Shown in pieces: positions 16,932-25,817 of a DNA stretch of 64,000 bases (within the stretch, counting starts at the first letter, position 1; each line of letters starts with the position of its first letter). The notes beneath the pieces are model-generated. The model was not told the DNA's origin. It saw only the letters and a list, made by a program, of their open reading frames with translations, and made no database searches. This DNA is from Chloroflexota bacterium (lineage in GTDB: Bacteria > Chloroflexota > Anaerolineae > Aggregatilineales > J027): the NCBI GenBank assembly GCA_024434115.1, contig QMIT01000003.1, forward strand, positions 1 to 64,000, in the 5' to 3' direction. The position numbers and the translations under genes were made by a program.

Positions 16932-18029
16932 GTGGCTAAAGTAGTTTTCGACCATGTTTATAAGAGATTTGGAAACACCGACGCGGTTGCAGATCTAAAT
17001 ATTGAGGTTGATGACAAAGAATTTTTGGTCTTGGTCGGCCCCTCCGGTTGCGGCAAATCCACTAGTCTGCGTATGTTGGCTGGGCTGGAAGAAATCAGCG
17101 AAGGGCGTATTTTGATCGGGGATCGCGTGGTAAATAATGTTGCCCCGAAAGACCGCGACATTGCGATGGTGTTCCAAAGCTATGCGTTGTATCCCCACAT
17201 GACCGTTTATGACAACATGGCCTTTGGTTTGCGTCTACGCAAGACCCCCAAGCAAGAAATTGACCGCCGTGTTCGTGAAGCGGCCCAGAGCTTGGGCATT
17301 GCTCATTTGTTGGATCGCCGTCCGCGCCAACTGTCCGGTGGTCAACGTCAACGTGTGGCAGTCGGTCGTGCTATTGTGCGTGAACCTAAAGTGTTCTTGA
17401 TGGACGAACCACTGTCGAACTTGGACGCTAAACTCCGTGTTGAGGCCCGTGCATTTATTAGCAAGCTGCATCAGAGCCTCGGCACCACCTTTATTTATGT
17501 GACCCACGACCAAGTTGAAGCTATGACGATGGGAACCCGTATTGCTGTTCTCAGCGCAGGCAAGCTGCAACAACTCGACACCCCCACCAATCTATATAAC
17601 AATCCGACCAACCAATTTGTGGCCGGATTCATCGGTAGCCCCGCCATGAATTTCTTCAATGGCACACTGCGCGAAGCCGATGGCAAGATGGTGGTGGATG
17701 TTGGTTTCGCTAGTCTTGAAGTACCTACTGATCGCAAGGAACGCTATCGCCCGCATCTTGGCAAGAAAGTCACGTTCGGCCTGCGTCCCGAAAATATTCA
17801 TAACGTGGAATTTCGCCCGTCCGGTATTGTGGCACAATCCGTTGAAGCTGAAGTGGACGTGGTTGAATTGATGGGACATGAAAAGACCGTGTACCTTGTG
17901 GTAGATGGTGTTACGTTCCTGTCGCGTATGGACCCACGCTCGGATGTCCATATCGGCTTGAAGACCCCAGCGGTCTTCGATATGACCAATATGCACCTGT
18001 TTGATGCCGACACTGGCCTGACACTCTAA
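16932..18029 (+). CDS. Sugar-type ABC transporter ATP-binding protein (MalK/UgpC/MsmX family)
   Basis: A 365-residue ATPase subunit of carbohydrate (CUT1) importers. Walker A GPSGCGKST, Q-loop MVFQSYALYPHM, signature LSGGQRQR, Walker B VFLMDEPLSNLDAK and switch histidine YVTHDQ are all intact. A C-terminal TOBE/OB region (about 240-365) includes the FGLRPENI motif typical of MalK-like proteins. The start is GTG with GGAGG six bases upstream. No permease or binding protein is nearby, so it probably serves several importers, as MsmX does. It has its own promoter, two candidate operators and a terminator, which supports a single-gene unit. Confidence 0.93.
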   Translation: MAKVVFDHVYKRFGNTDAVADLNIEVDDKEFLVLVGPSGCGKSTSLRMLAGLEEISEGRILIGDRVVNNVAPKDRDIAMVFQSYALYPHMTVYDNMAFGLRLRKTPKQEIDRRVREAAQSLGIAHLLDRRPRQLSGGQRQRVAVGRAIVREPKVFLMDEPLSNLDAKLRVEARAFISKLHQSLGTTFIYVTHDQVEAMTMGTRIAVLSAGKLQQLDTPTNLYNNPTNQFVAGFIGSPAMNFFNGTLREADGKMVVDVGFASLEVPTDRKERYRPHLGKKVTFGLRPENIHNVEFRPSGIVAQSVEAEVDVVELMGHEKTVYLVVDGVTFLSRMDPRSDVHIGLKTPAVFDMTNMHLFDADTGLTL

Positions 18030-18053
18030 ATTTTCATTCGTTTAGATTTTAAT

Positions 18054-18091
18054 CGCCTGACCCGGGGGGACGCCCTCTGGTCAGGCGTTTT
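18054..18091 (+). terminator. Rho-independent terminator after the ABC ATPase gene
   Basis: CGCCTGACC and GGTCAGGCG form a perfect 9-base stem with a 16-base loop, followed by TTTT. Confidence 0.8.
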
Positions 18092-18122
18092 GTTCTACAT
18101 GAGAAATGAGAGTATTGGAATC

Positions 18123-21053
18123 ATGCCTCCCAAAAGTATTCCCGTTCCGACCTCCGAAATCCATGATCTAACCCACGAATTGACCCAAGCCATTGGTCGG
18201 GATGCCGTCAAATTTGACGAAATTTCCCGCCTGTTGTACAGCACTGACGCCAGCAATTACCAGATTTTTCCAGTGGGGGTCACTTTCCCTAAAAATGCGG
18301 ATGAGGTAAGTGCGATTCACGAGATTGCCATGCGTTATCACGTTCCAGTGATGCCGCGCGGCGGGGGCACAAGTTTGGCGGGACAGACGGTCAATCGGGC
18401 GATTGTCGTGGATTTCCCTAAATTTATGCGACGGGTGAGAGCGGTGAATGCCGATACTAAGACTATGCAGGTTGAGCCGGGATTGATTTTGGGGCATTTG
18501 AATCAGCAGCTTGCCAGTTTGGGTTTGATGTTCGGGCCAGACCCCGCCAGTGCGAATCGGTGTGTGGTAGGGGGGTGTTTGGGCAACAATTCCAGCGGTA
18601 CCCACAGCATCCTATATCGCATGACCGCCGATCATGTCAATTGGTTGGATGTGGTCTTGGCAAATGGCGAAAAAATCAGACTGGGGCGGCGCGAATTTGC
18701 ATCCGAAAATGGCACGGTGGTAAATCTAAGGACAAGGGTGGCCCAGATTTTGCAGCAGTATGCCGAACCGATAGCGACGCGGTATCCAAAAACATGGCGC
18801 ACAGTGGCGGGGTATGCACTGAATCGCTTAGAGATAGATGACATTGACCTTGCCCAATTGATCATCGGTTCAGAAGGGACACTCGGCACGATTGTTGCGG
18901 CGGAACTGCGGCTAGTGGATAAACCGAAATACACCCGCTTGGCGATTATTCATTTTGACACGCTGCTGGCATCGCTCGAAATCGTCCCCGCCATATTGGA
19001 AACAGACCCTTCGGCGGTGGAATTATTCGACAGGATGCTGATGGATCGCACGCGCCGGATGCCGGATTACGCTAAGAAACTGCATTTTGTCGAAGGCGAT
19101 CCGGCGGCAGTTTTGGCAGTAGAATATTATGGCGACAGCCTGGCCGAACTGGATAGCAAAGTAGACACACTACGCCGTCGCTTGATTGCTGAAAATCATC
19201 ATGGGGCGGTGGTGACGCTTGTAGATGCTGCCGGGCAGGGTGATTTTTGGACGATACGTAAAGCTGGATTGGGCTTGTTAGCGAGTGATCGGGGCGATCT
19301 GAAAGCTATTGAAATTATTGAAGATGCAGCCGTACCTGTCGAACATCTGGCAGCCTATATTGAGCAGGTCATGGGAATTGTAGAGGGTGTTGGGGCCGGG
19401 ATGTCGGTCTATGCCCATGCCAGCGCGGGGTGTCTGCATGTACGGCCTCTCGTCAATCTAAAAACTGAACACGGAATGCGCCAGTATCGCCAAATTGCTG
19501 AACAAGCAGTCGAGGCAGTGTTGTCGTTTAACGGCACGACCAGTGGCGAACACAGCGAAGGAATTTTGCGTGGTGAATTTAATGAGCGCCTATTTGGGGC
19601 GGAATTGATGCAAGCCTTCCGGGAAGTGAAACATCTTTTTGATCCACATAACCAGATGAACCCCAATCGGATCGTGGATACCCCCAAGATGGATGATGAA
19701 TCCCTAATGCGTTATGGGCCATCCTTTGGTGTGCCGCTGGAAATTGTCGAGACCCGTTTTGACTGGTCAGCCGATTTTGGCTACGCTGGGGCAGTAGAGA
19801 TGTGTAATGGGGCGGGGGAGTGTCGCAAAGAAAATGTGGGGGTGATGTGTCCCTCGTACATGGCGACCCATGATGAGCGCGATTCGACACGTGGACGAGC
19901 CAATATGCTACGAGCCGCTATGATGGGAGTGCTGGGGTTAAATGGGATGAAGGATGAACGGATCAAAGATGTCTTGGATCTATGCCTTTCTTGCAAGGCA
20001 TGTAAATCCGAATGCCCCTCGTCGGTAGACATGGCCCGCATTAAGGCCGAATTTATGGCCCAATATTACGACGCGCATGGAATCCCCCTACGGGCAAGAA
20101 TCTTCGCAAATATCCACCGCCTGAATGAACTGGGGAGCATTTTCCCGCCTATAGCCAATCTCGCCTTAAATATGCCCATTATTTCACAAGTGGCCGCGAA
20201 ACAAATGGGTATCGCGCCTGAACGCCAGTTGCCAAAATTAGCACGACAGCGATTTAGTCAGTGGTGGGCGAAAAATAAGCCAATCGGGAACCGACCCGCA
20301 TTAAGGCAGACGCCCATCCTCCTGATAGACACATTTATGGAATATAACGATCCCCAAATGGGCAGGGCGCTGGCTTATTTGATGGAACAGAGTGGCTACG
20401 AATTACGGGCACAGCGGTTGCCGTGGCAGGGGTGTTGTGGACGGCCCGCGATTTCGAAGGGGCTACTCGATCAAGCAAAACGCATGGCGACGGCGAATGT
20501 GGAAGGCTTGGCAGCACTCATCGCATATGACCCGGAAGTTCGGTTTATGATGTTTGAGCCAAGCTGTGTATCGGCATTGCGTGATGATACGCGCACACTG
20601 GTGGATAAAGAGTATCAAGCGGCGGCGGATGACATTGCCTCACGTATAATAAGTGTGGAAGAATGGCTGGATGCGTGGCACGCAGCAGGCGGGATGGATA
20701 ATCTTAAATGGGATCATCAGCCGCGTGAAATTATTTTGCATGGGCACTGCCATCAAAAATCATTATGGGGGACATCCGCCAGCCTGAATATTTTGCGAGC
20801 CATCCCCGGTGCGTCGGTGCGTGAATTGGACGCGGGGTGCTGCGGTATGGCAGGCAGTTTTGGTTATGAGGCCGAGCATTATGACGTCTCGATGCAAATC
20901 GCCGAACAGCGCCTGTATCCAGCGGTGCGAAACAACCCCACCGCGATTATTGCGGCGGCGGGGACATCCTGTCGGGAGCAGGTGGGGCATATTGAGGGTC
21001 GCGCCCTGCACCCCGTCGAAATTGTGGCGATGGCGTGCGGATGGAATGGTTAG
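18123..21053 (+). CDS. FAD-linked oxidase / Fe-S fusion (D-lactate or glycolate dehydrogenase-like)
   Basis: A fusion protein of about 976 residues. The N-terminal part is an FAD-binding PCMH domain (PRGGGTSLAGQ; GCLGNNSSGTHS) followed by an FAD-oxidase C domain (up to about 530). A ferredoxin-like region with two Cys clusters follows (CNGAGECRK and the C-x2-C-x2-C-x3-C motif of CLSCKACKSECP). The C-terminus holds two CCG-type domains (GCCGRPA; HGHCHQKS; GCCGMAGSFG). The order matches GlcD-GlcF/LldE-type single-chain dehydrogenases that oxidise a 2-hydroxyacid and pass electrons to the quinone pool. The start is ambiguous between ATGs at 18099 and 18123; the later one has a slightly better upstream purine stretch. 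It converges with homoserine kinase with a 4-base overlap. Confidence 0.9.
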   Translation: MPPKSIPVPTSEIHDLTHELTQAIGRDAVKFDEISRLLYSTDASNYQIFPVGVTFPKNADEVSAIHEIAMRYHVPVMPRGGGTSLAGQTVNRAIVVDFPKFMRRVRAVNADTKTMQVEPGLILGHLNQQLASLGLMFGPDPASANRCVVGGCLGNNSSGTHSILYRMTADHVNWLDVVLANGEKIRLGRREFASENGTVVNLRTRVAQILQQYAEPIATRYPKTWRTVAGYALNRLEIDDIDLAQLIIGSEGTLGTIVAAELRLVDKPKYTRLAIIHFDTLLASLEIVPAILETDPSAVELFDRMLMDRTRRMPDYAKKLHFVEGDPAAVLAVEYYGDSLAELDSKVDTLRRRLIAENHHGAVVTLVDAAGQGDFWTIRKAGLGLLASDRGDLKAIEIIEDAAVPVEHLAAYIEQVMGIVEGVGAGMSVYAHASAGCLHVRPLVNLKTEHGMRQYRQIAEQAVEAVLSFNGTTSGEHSEGILRGEFNERLFGAELMQAFREVKHLFDPHNQMNPNRIVDTPKMDDESLMRYGPSFGVPLEIVETRFDWSADFGYAGAVEMCNGAGECRKENVGVMCPSYMATHDERDSTRGRANMLRAAMMGVLGLNGMKDERIKDVLDLCLSCKACKSECPSSVDMARIKAEFMAQYYDAHGIPLRARIFANIHRLNELGSIFPPIANLALNMPIISQVAAKQMGIAPERQLPKLARQRFSQWWAKNKPIGNRPALRQTPILLIDTFMEYNDPQMGRALAYLMEQSGYELRAQRLPWQGCCGRPAISKGLLDQAKRMATANVEGLAALIAYDPEVRFMMFEPSCVSALRDDTRTLVDKEYQAAADDIASRIISVEEWLDAWHAAGGMDNLKWDHQPREIILHGHCHQKSLWGTSASLNILRAIPGASVRELDAGCCGMAGSFGYEAEHYDVSMQIAEQRLYPAVRNNPTAIIAAAGTSCREQVGHIEGRALHPVEIVAMACGWNG

Positions 21054-22006
21054 GTTTCCGCGTAAGCTCCTCGTGCGGCGACCTGTGCCACTCGATAGAT
21101 TGCGCCGATGCTATGTGAGACATATAGAGCCTGTACAGCCGCACCGGATTTTTCCGCAAGTTCGGCGGTTGGGGCCACGATACACAAGGTCGGGCCGGCC
21201 CCGCTGATGATACAAGCCTTTGCTCCATAAGCGAGGGCGGTATCCCGTGCCAACGCAAAATAAGGGATGAGATACTGACGGGCGGGTTCGATAATGCCAT
21301 CTTCCGCCATCGCACTGACCAATAAATCCAAGTTTCCAGAATAGAGGCCATACATCAATTGAGCGACGGCTTTCGTCTGACTGACCATTTTGGCGAAAGG
21401 GACTTCTTTGGGCAGGACGGCCCGCGCTTGGGCAGTCGGTACGGCAACATCAGGTGTCACCAGCGCCAAGTAAAGGCCATTGGGAATGGGTAGAGAGAAA
21501 AGGCAGTCGGGGGTGATGCCCGTAACCAACACAATCCCACCCAACAAGGCTGGCCCAACGTTATCGGCATGACGACCACTGACGGTGGCTTCGGCTTCCA
21601 AACAGGCGGGTAATAGCTCAAGCTGGCTTAGTGGATTTCCTAAAAGCGCGTTGGTGGCAACGGCCCCGGCGGCGGCACTAGCGGCGCTACTCCCCAATCC
21701 GCTGGCTAAAGGCAACCCTTTTTCGATTTCCAGTTCAATCCCTACATCAGGCCTAATCTGTTGGCGCACACACTCGGCGGCTATCGCGGCGGTGTTTCTT
21801 GTCGCATCAAGTGACAGTTTGCCACCATCTCCAGTAATTTTGACGATGCTTGTACCGGGTTTATCACAAAGATGCACGGTAACGGTATCGCCGATGCCCG
21901 TGACCGCCATCCCCAAAATATCAAAGCCGGGGCCGAGATTGGCAACTGTAGCAGGCGCAAAAGCACGAGCAGAAGCTAAGGCATTTTTAGGCACATGTTG
22001 AGACAT
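21050..22006 (-). CDS. thrB: Homoserine kinase
   Basis: GHMP kinase that phosphorylates homoserine on the threonine branch. About 318 residues. The GHMP ATP motif LPLASGLGSSAASAAAG is near residues 80-100, the N-terminal PATVANLGPGFDILGMA is diagnostic for ThrB, and the C-terminal GAKACIISGAGPTLC is the third GHMP motif. The ATG is chosen over an adjacent TTG; it begins 6 bases after the stop of the cystathionine gamma-synthase-family gene, with which it forms a two-gene operon. The tail-to-tail overlap with the oxidase gene is 4 bases (the two stop codons interlock). Confidence 0.95.
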   Translation of the reverse strand: MSQHVPKNALASARAFAPATVANLGPGFDILGMAVTGIGDTVTVHLCDKPGTSIVKITGDGGKLSLDATRNTAAIAAECVRQQIRPDVGIELEIEKGLPLASGLGSSAASAAAGAVATNALLGNPLSQLELLPACLEAEATVSGRHADNVGPALLGGIVLVTGITPDCLFSLPIPNGLYLALVTPDVAVPTAQARAVLPKEVPFAKMVSQTKAVAQLMYGLYSGNLDLLVSAMAEDGIIEPARQYLIPYFALARDTALAYGAKACIISGAGPTLCIVAPTAELAEKSGAAVQALYVSHSIGAIYRVAQVAARGAYAET

Positions 22007-22012
22007 CAAGTT

Positions 22013-23227
22013 CTATCCAATTTGGGCGAGGGCCTGTTGAATGTCGGCAATAATATCATGGGCGTCTTCAATTCCGGTGGAATATCGCACAAGATTGTCA
22101 AAAATACCCAGTTCGAGCCGTTCTTCGGGTTCTTTTTCAAAATAAGACATGATGGCAGGCTGCTCCACTAAGCTCTCCGTCCCCCCTAAACTCGGCGCGA
22201 TATAGGGCAGGCGCAGAGCATCAATAAAACGTTTAGTTGTATCGTAATCGCCTTTAATGGTAAAACTCACTACGCCGCCGAAGCCCTTCATTTGATAGTG
22301 GGCAAGAGCATAATCAGGATGCGATTCTAAGCCGGGATACCACACGCGCTCGATTTTCGGATGGGCCTCCAAATAACAAGCCAATGCCAAGCCATTTTCG
22401 TTTTGTTTCTGGACACGCAATGCCAACGTTTTGAGACCGCGTTCCAATAAATAAGCGTTTTGTGGGGCTAGGACTGACCCCAAGACACCTTGCGCCTGTC
22501 GGAGAGCGCCGATGCGTTCGGCACTGCCAATAATCACCCCTGCCAGTAAGTCATTATGCCCGCCGAGATACTTGGTAGCGCTGTGCAGTACGTAATCAAT
22601 GCCAAAACCGAGCGGGAGTTGGTTAATTGGTGTGCCAAAGGTGCTGTCTATCAGTGTCACAATTTTATGGCGCGTCCCAATTGCGGCGATTCGGGCGAAA
22701 TCCACGAGGCGTAGATAGGGGTTGGTAGGGCTTTCGGAAATGATGATGCGGGTTTTCTTGGGGATAATGGCGGATTCCATCGCGTCGTAATCGCCCATTG
22801 GCACAACAGAGGTTTCAATTCCCAAGCGTTTGAGGAAGGTGGTACAGAATTGGCGTGTGCGGCGATAACAGTCATTGGTCATGACAATATGAGCGCCAGT
22901 GGGCAGACTGGCAAGGAGGAGGGTAGTAATGGCTGCCATGCCGGATGCAAATAGTACCGCATCTTCGCCGCCTTCTAATGCCGCCAAACGTTTTTCAACA
23001 GCGTGAACCGAGGGGTTGCCATAGCGCCCATATTCTTCGCGGCCCTCTTCACCTGCCTCACCCCAAATTTTGCTTTGCATGAACGCGCTCAAATCATCAC
23101 TATCCGCAAAGGTAAACGTGGCGCTTTGGGTAATAGGGGTTGTGATGGCATGACCGGGGTGCTGACGAGGGCTTCCGGCATGGACAGATTTTGTACTTGG
23201 GCCGGGTATGGGTTCCTCGATGTTCAA
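22013..23227 (-). CDS. Cystathionine gamma-synthase / gamma-lyase family PLP enzyme
   Basis: Trans-sulfuration PLP enzyme acting on homoserine esters or cystathionine. Landmarks: YGRYGNPSVHAVEKRLAALEGG, FASGMAAI, the Schiff-base lysine in HSATKYLGGHND and the C-terminal PSLGGTESL. A TTG start at 23227 is proposed: AGGAG lies eight bases upstream, and the likely promoter (23267-23295) would start transcription near 23260, so a start at or beyond the ATG at 23260 has no leader. The resulting protein is about 404 residues, normal for the family. Coupling to thrB suggests a role at the methionine/threonine branch, but gamma-lyase or methionine lyase activity cannot be excluded. Confidence 0.9.
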   Translation of the reverse strand: MNIEEPIPGPSTKSVHAGSPRQHPGHAITTPITQSATFTFADSDDLSAFMQSKIWGEAGEEGREEYGRYGNPSVHAVEKRLAALEGGEDAVLFASGMAAITTLLLASLPTGAHIVMTNDCYRRTRQFCTTFLKRLGIETSVVPMGDYDAMESAIIPKKTRIIISESPTNPYLRLVDFARIAAIGTRHKIVTLIDSTFGTPINQLPLGFGIDYVLHSATKYLGGHNDLLAGVIIGSAERIGALRQAQGVLGSVLAPQNAYLLERGLKTLALRVQKQNENGLALACYLEAHPKIERVWYPGLESHPDYALAHYQMKGFGGVVSFTIKGDYDTTKRFIDALRLPYIAPSLGGTESLVEQPAIMSYFEKEPEERLELGIFDNLVRYSTGIEDAHDIIADIQQALAQIG

Positions 23228-23266
23228 TGACGGTTCTCCTATGCGGATGATCGGTTGCATTGTGCA

Positions 23267-23295
23267 AATGTAGCGAATATAGCGTAGAATGACAA
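23267..23295 (-). promoter_or_regulatory. Sigma70-type promoter for the trans-sulfuration/thrB operon
   Basis: On the minus strand, TTGTCA and TACATT are 17 bases apart. The transcript should start near 23260, about 33 bases before the TTG start codon. Confidence 0.65.
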
Positions 23296-23367
23296 CTACC
23301 CTTAGCAAGTTTGCCTATCTCTCAAAACTTGGTGAAGGGCTATACACAAATTTAACGCTCGTTATAT

Positions 23368-23388
23368 ACTTACTTTCAGTAAGTTTTT
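23368..23388 (+). promoter_or_regulatory. Short hairpin with T5 before the FHA gene
   Basis: ACTTACT-TTC-AGTAAGT forms a 7-base perfect stem followed by five T, 27 bases before the FHA start. It could be an operator, a leader hairpin or a terminator protecting the FHA operon from upstream transcription. Its symmetric core also fits a small regulator site. Confidence 0.4.
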
Positions 23389-23414
23389 GGTCGCCTTTGA
23401 AAATGGGTAAGTAG

Positions 23415-23762
23415 ATGGAACCAGAATTGACAGTCAAACTGATGGTCATGAGTGGCCCGGATGATGGGATGGAAATTATCCTCAGTCATTCCAAATCGGG
23501 CGATCCTATTCCCCCGGGGCTGCTTGCGCGATATACCATTGGTCGGCGGGACAATAGTGACGTATGTATCCCTTTTGACACACTGGTTTCCAGACTCCAT
23601 GCGACCTTGCAGCGCCGCACGGATGGATTATTTTTGGTGGATGAAGGTAGTCGTAATGGGACATTCATCGGGCGACGGCGTGTCAAAGACCCGGAAACAC
23701 TTGATATTGGACAAATGTTTAGGGTGGGGCAGACTTGGCTTCGTGTGCAGTCTATTGAATAA
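23415..23762 (+). CDS. FHA-domain protein
   Basis: A 115-residue stand-alone forkhead-associated domain that binds phosphothreonine peptides. The conserved elements are visible: YTIGRRDNSDV (GR and S), the SRLHA loop and the DEGSRNGTFI turn. No other domain or membrane segment is present. The next gene begins nine bases downstream and encodes a protein with a phosphotransferase-type domain, so the pair is probably one module in which phosphorylation is read by the FHA domain. Confidence 0.93.
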   Translation: MEPELTVKLMVMSGPDDGMEIILSHSKSGDPIPPGLLARYTIGRRDNSDVCIPFDTLVSRLHATLQRRTDGLFLVDEGSRNGTFIGRRRVKDPETLDIGQMFRVGQTWLRVQSIE

Positions 23763-23771
23763 GGTGGCAGC

Positions 23772-25742
23772 ATGGCAACCATCGGCTTAAAAGATATTTT
23801 AGCAATCGCGGAGCAGGAATCTGCACACCATCATCATTACTATATCGGCGTTGAGCATCTCTTTATCGCGCTGACCAAACTTCAAAATGGCCTCACTAAT
23901 GCGATTTTGGAATACACAGGACTTGAGCCGCGTTTTGTGCGCTATAGTATCCGCCAAACGATTGGGATGAATGAAAATCGGCGCTTTTGGCCCGGTTTCC
24001 GCGAAACACCGCGCACTGGCCGTGTCCTTAAAGTGGCCCAAAAATACGCGGGTTTGCACACCCCATCGGAACGTGATTTGCTCTTAGCCATCTTGGATGA
24101 GGCCGACAGTGTGGCGGTGCGGGTGCTGCAAGAAGTGGGCGCGGATATTCCAAAATTGCGCCAAATTGCCGCCAATTGGTCAACCAAAGCACGGGCCGAC
24201 GTACCAGATGTGCCCATTGATGGGTATGTGGATTTAAATGCTGATGAACGGCGGGTTTTGCAGCGCATGTTCCGAACCCATCAGCGCATTGTGGTCGAGC
24301 GGGAATTGGCGGGTAGTTATGGCAATACGCGATTGTTGGTTGTCCTGCCCATGCGCCCCCAACGCGCCGAAGCTCGGGTGGTCGTGAAAATTGATGAGCG
24401 TTCGGCGATTCTCTATGAAAAGCGCCATTACGATTCGTATGTGAAAGATACCCTCCCGCCAACAACGGCACGGGTTCTGGATAACCCCTCGCTCCCCGAA
24501 GATTCGCCGCTGGGTGGATTGAAATATACTCTTGTCCAGCCGCTTGGCAGTACCAACCCAATAGATTTACGAGCGTTTGCGGATCATGCCACACCGGAAG
24601 ATATTGGACGGCTCATTCAACACAGTGTTTATCAATCATATGCTGGCGCGTGGTGGTCACAGCGGCAGCGCTATCGGTTTGGGGTCTGGCGTGAATATGA
24701 ACATGTGCTGCCAGCCGCCCTTGAAATCGCCGTGATGCGACCTTCAACGCAGACCTCGTATACCGAAATCAGCCCGCTGGGGGCGTGGAGTCGTAGTGAG
24801 GATATTGAAATCGGGCAGTTGGTGGACTTGCGTGATTTCACGGTGCAAAAAGTTCGACCCGATAAGGGAACAGTGCAGCTTTCCGCAGGAAGTGGCCCGG
24901 AAGCGGTGAATCGCGCTTCCAAAGTTGAGGTGATTGGACTTGGGGATGAAGTAAAAGAATTCCGACGAGGTGAACTCGTGCCACGTCTCACAGGCCGGGT
25001 GATTCGTCGGCGCAAAGAAATCCTTTTGGAACAGGCCCAATGGCTTGAACCGCTGTTTGATCTGACCGAACAAAATTTGCCTGCCCCCGCGCCACTGAAT
25101 AGCCTGCCCAATCCACTGCTGCATGTCAATAATTTCCTAGAGCGCCGGGTCAGTGGTTATCTCTCGATTATTCACGGCGATTTGCATCTGGGGAATATCT
25201 TGGTCGGGCCAGCCGGAGATGCGTGGTTAGTGGATTTTGCCCTGACCCGTGAAGGTCACACCTTGTTTGATTGGGCTGTGTTAGAGGTGAGCCTATTGAG
25301 TACCGTGATCGGCCCACGTATGCCGGAAGGATGGGACGGGGTTTGGGGTACAATTCGCCTGCTCGAGATGGTCAACAGTCACAATGCCGATTTAGTGCCA
25401 CAAGGCGATCCGGTGGCGCAGGCACTTTCTCCCATTATCACCTTGCGGAAAGTGGTCGAGGTCAATCTGGCAAGAACCCAGCAGTGGCGTGAATATCATG
25501 TGGCCTTGATGCTGGTAGCATTACGCGGATTGTCTTGGAAAAATTCGGCGTCGCTGGATGTGCGACGGTTGCTGTTTTTGACGGCGGCCCTTTCGGTGGA
25601 TTATGTCTTGAAGGCTGAAAAAGGGGTATTCAGCACGCAGGGCATGTCGGAACTGCCCACCGATGGCACGGGCACACGGATGCCATTTGACCCAATGGGC
25701 GGTGACACCCCGATGTATGAACGAGACAGCCCTGAAAATTAG
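23772..25742 (+). CDS. Clp_N-type domain fused to aminoglycoside-phosphotransferase-like kinase
   Basis: A 656-residue fusion. Residues 1-135 form a double Clp_N-like repeat (YIGVEHLFIAL in the first; PSERDLLLAILDEAD and VRVLQEVGAD in the second), the protein-binding module of ClpA/B/C, here without AAA+ domains. Residues about 160-620 form an APH/choline-kinase-like fold: a VVVKID lysine strand, catalytic IHGDLHLGN (His468, Asp470, Asn475) and metal-binding VDF. A charged beta-rich insert (about 325-415) separates the lobes. It may phosphorylate a small molecule or protein. AAGGTGG lies four bases before the ATG, and the gene is paired with the FHA gene. The C-terminal 40 residues are low complexity. 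Confidence 0.75.
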   Translation: MATIGLKDILAIAEQESAHHHHYYIGVEHLFIALTKLQNGLTNAILEYTGLEPRFVRYSIRQTIGMNENRRFWPGFRETPRTGRVLKVAQKYAGLHTPSERDLLLAILDEADSVAVRVLQEVGADIPKLRQIAANWSTKARADVPDVPIDGYVDLNADERRVLQRMFRTHQRIVVERELAGSYGNTRLLVVLPMRPQRAEARVVVKIDERSAILYEKRHYDSYVKDTLPPTTARVLDNPSLPEDSPLGGLKYTLVQPLGSTNPIDLRAFADHATPEDIGRLIQHSVYQSYAGAWWSQRQRYRFGVWREYEHVLPAALEIAVMRPSTQTSYTEISPLGAWSRSEDIEIGQLVDLRDFTVQKVRPDKGTVQLSAGSGPEAVNRASKVEVIGLGDEVKEFRRGELVPRLTGRVIRRRKEILLEQAQWLEPLFDLTEQNLPAPAPLNSLPNPLLHVNNFLERRVSGYLSIIHGDLHLGNILVGPAGDAWLVDFALTREGHTLFDWAVLEVSLLSTVIGPRMPEGWDGVWGTIRLLEMVNSHNADLVPQGDPVAQALSPIITLRKVVEVNLARTQQWREYHVALMLVALRGLSWKNSASLDVRRLLFLTAALSVDYVLKAEKGVFSTQGMSELPTDGTGTRMPFDPMGGDTPMYERDSPEN

Positions 25743-25761
25743 CCCATATTTGCTGCAAAAG

Positions 25762-25796
25762 AAAAAAGGGCAATCCTGATTAGGACGGCCCTTTTT
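25762..25796. terminator. Bidirectional terminator between the kinase-fusion and SIMPL genes
   Basis: AAAAAGGGC and GCCCTTTTT form the outer stem and TCCT/AGGA the inner one. The A-run and T-run on either side allow termination from both directions. Confidence 0.85.
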
Positions 25797-25817
25797 GATT
25801 TCATGAAATACAGCGGG

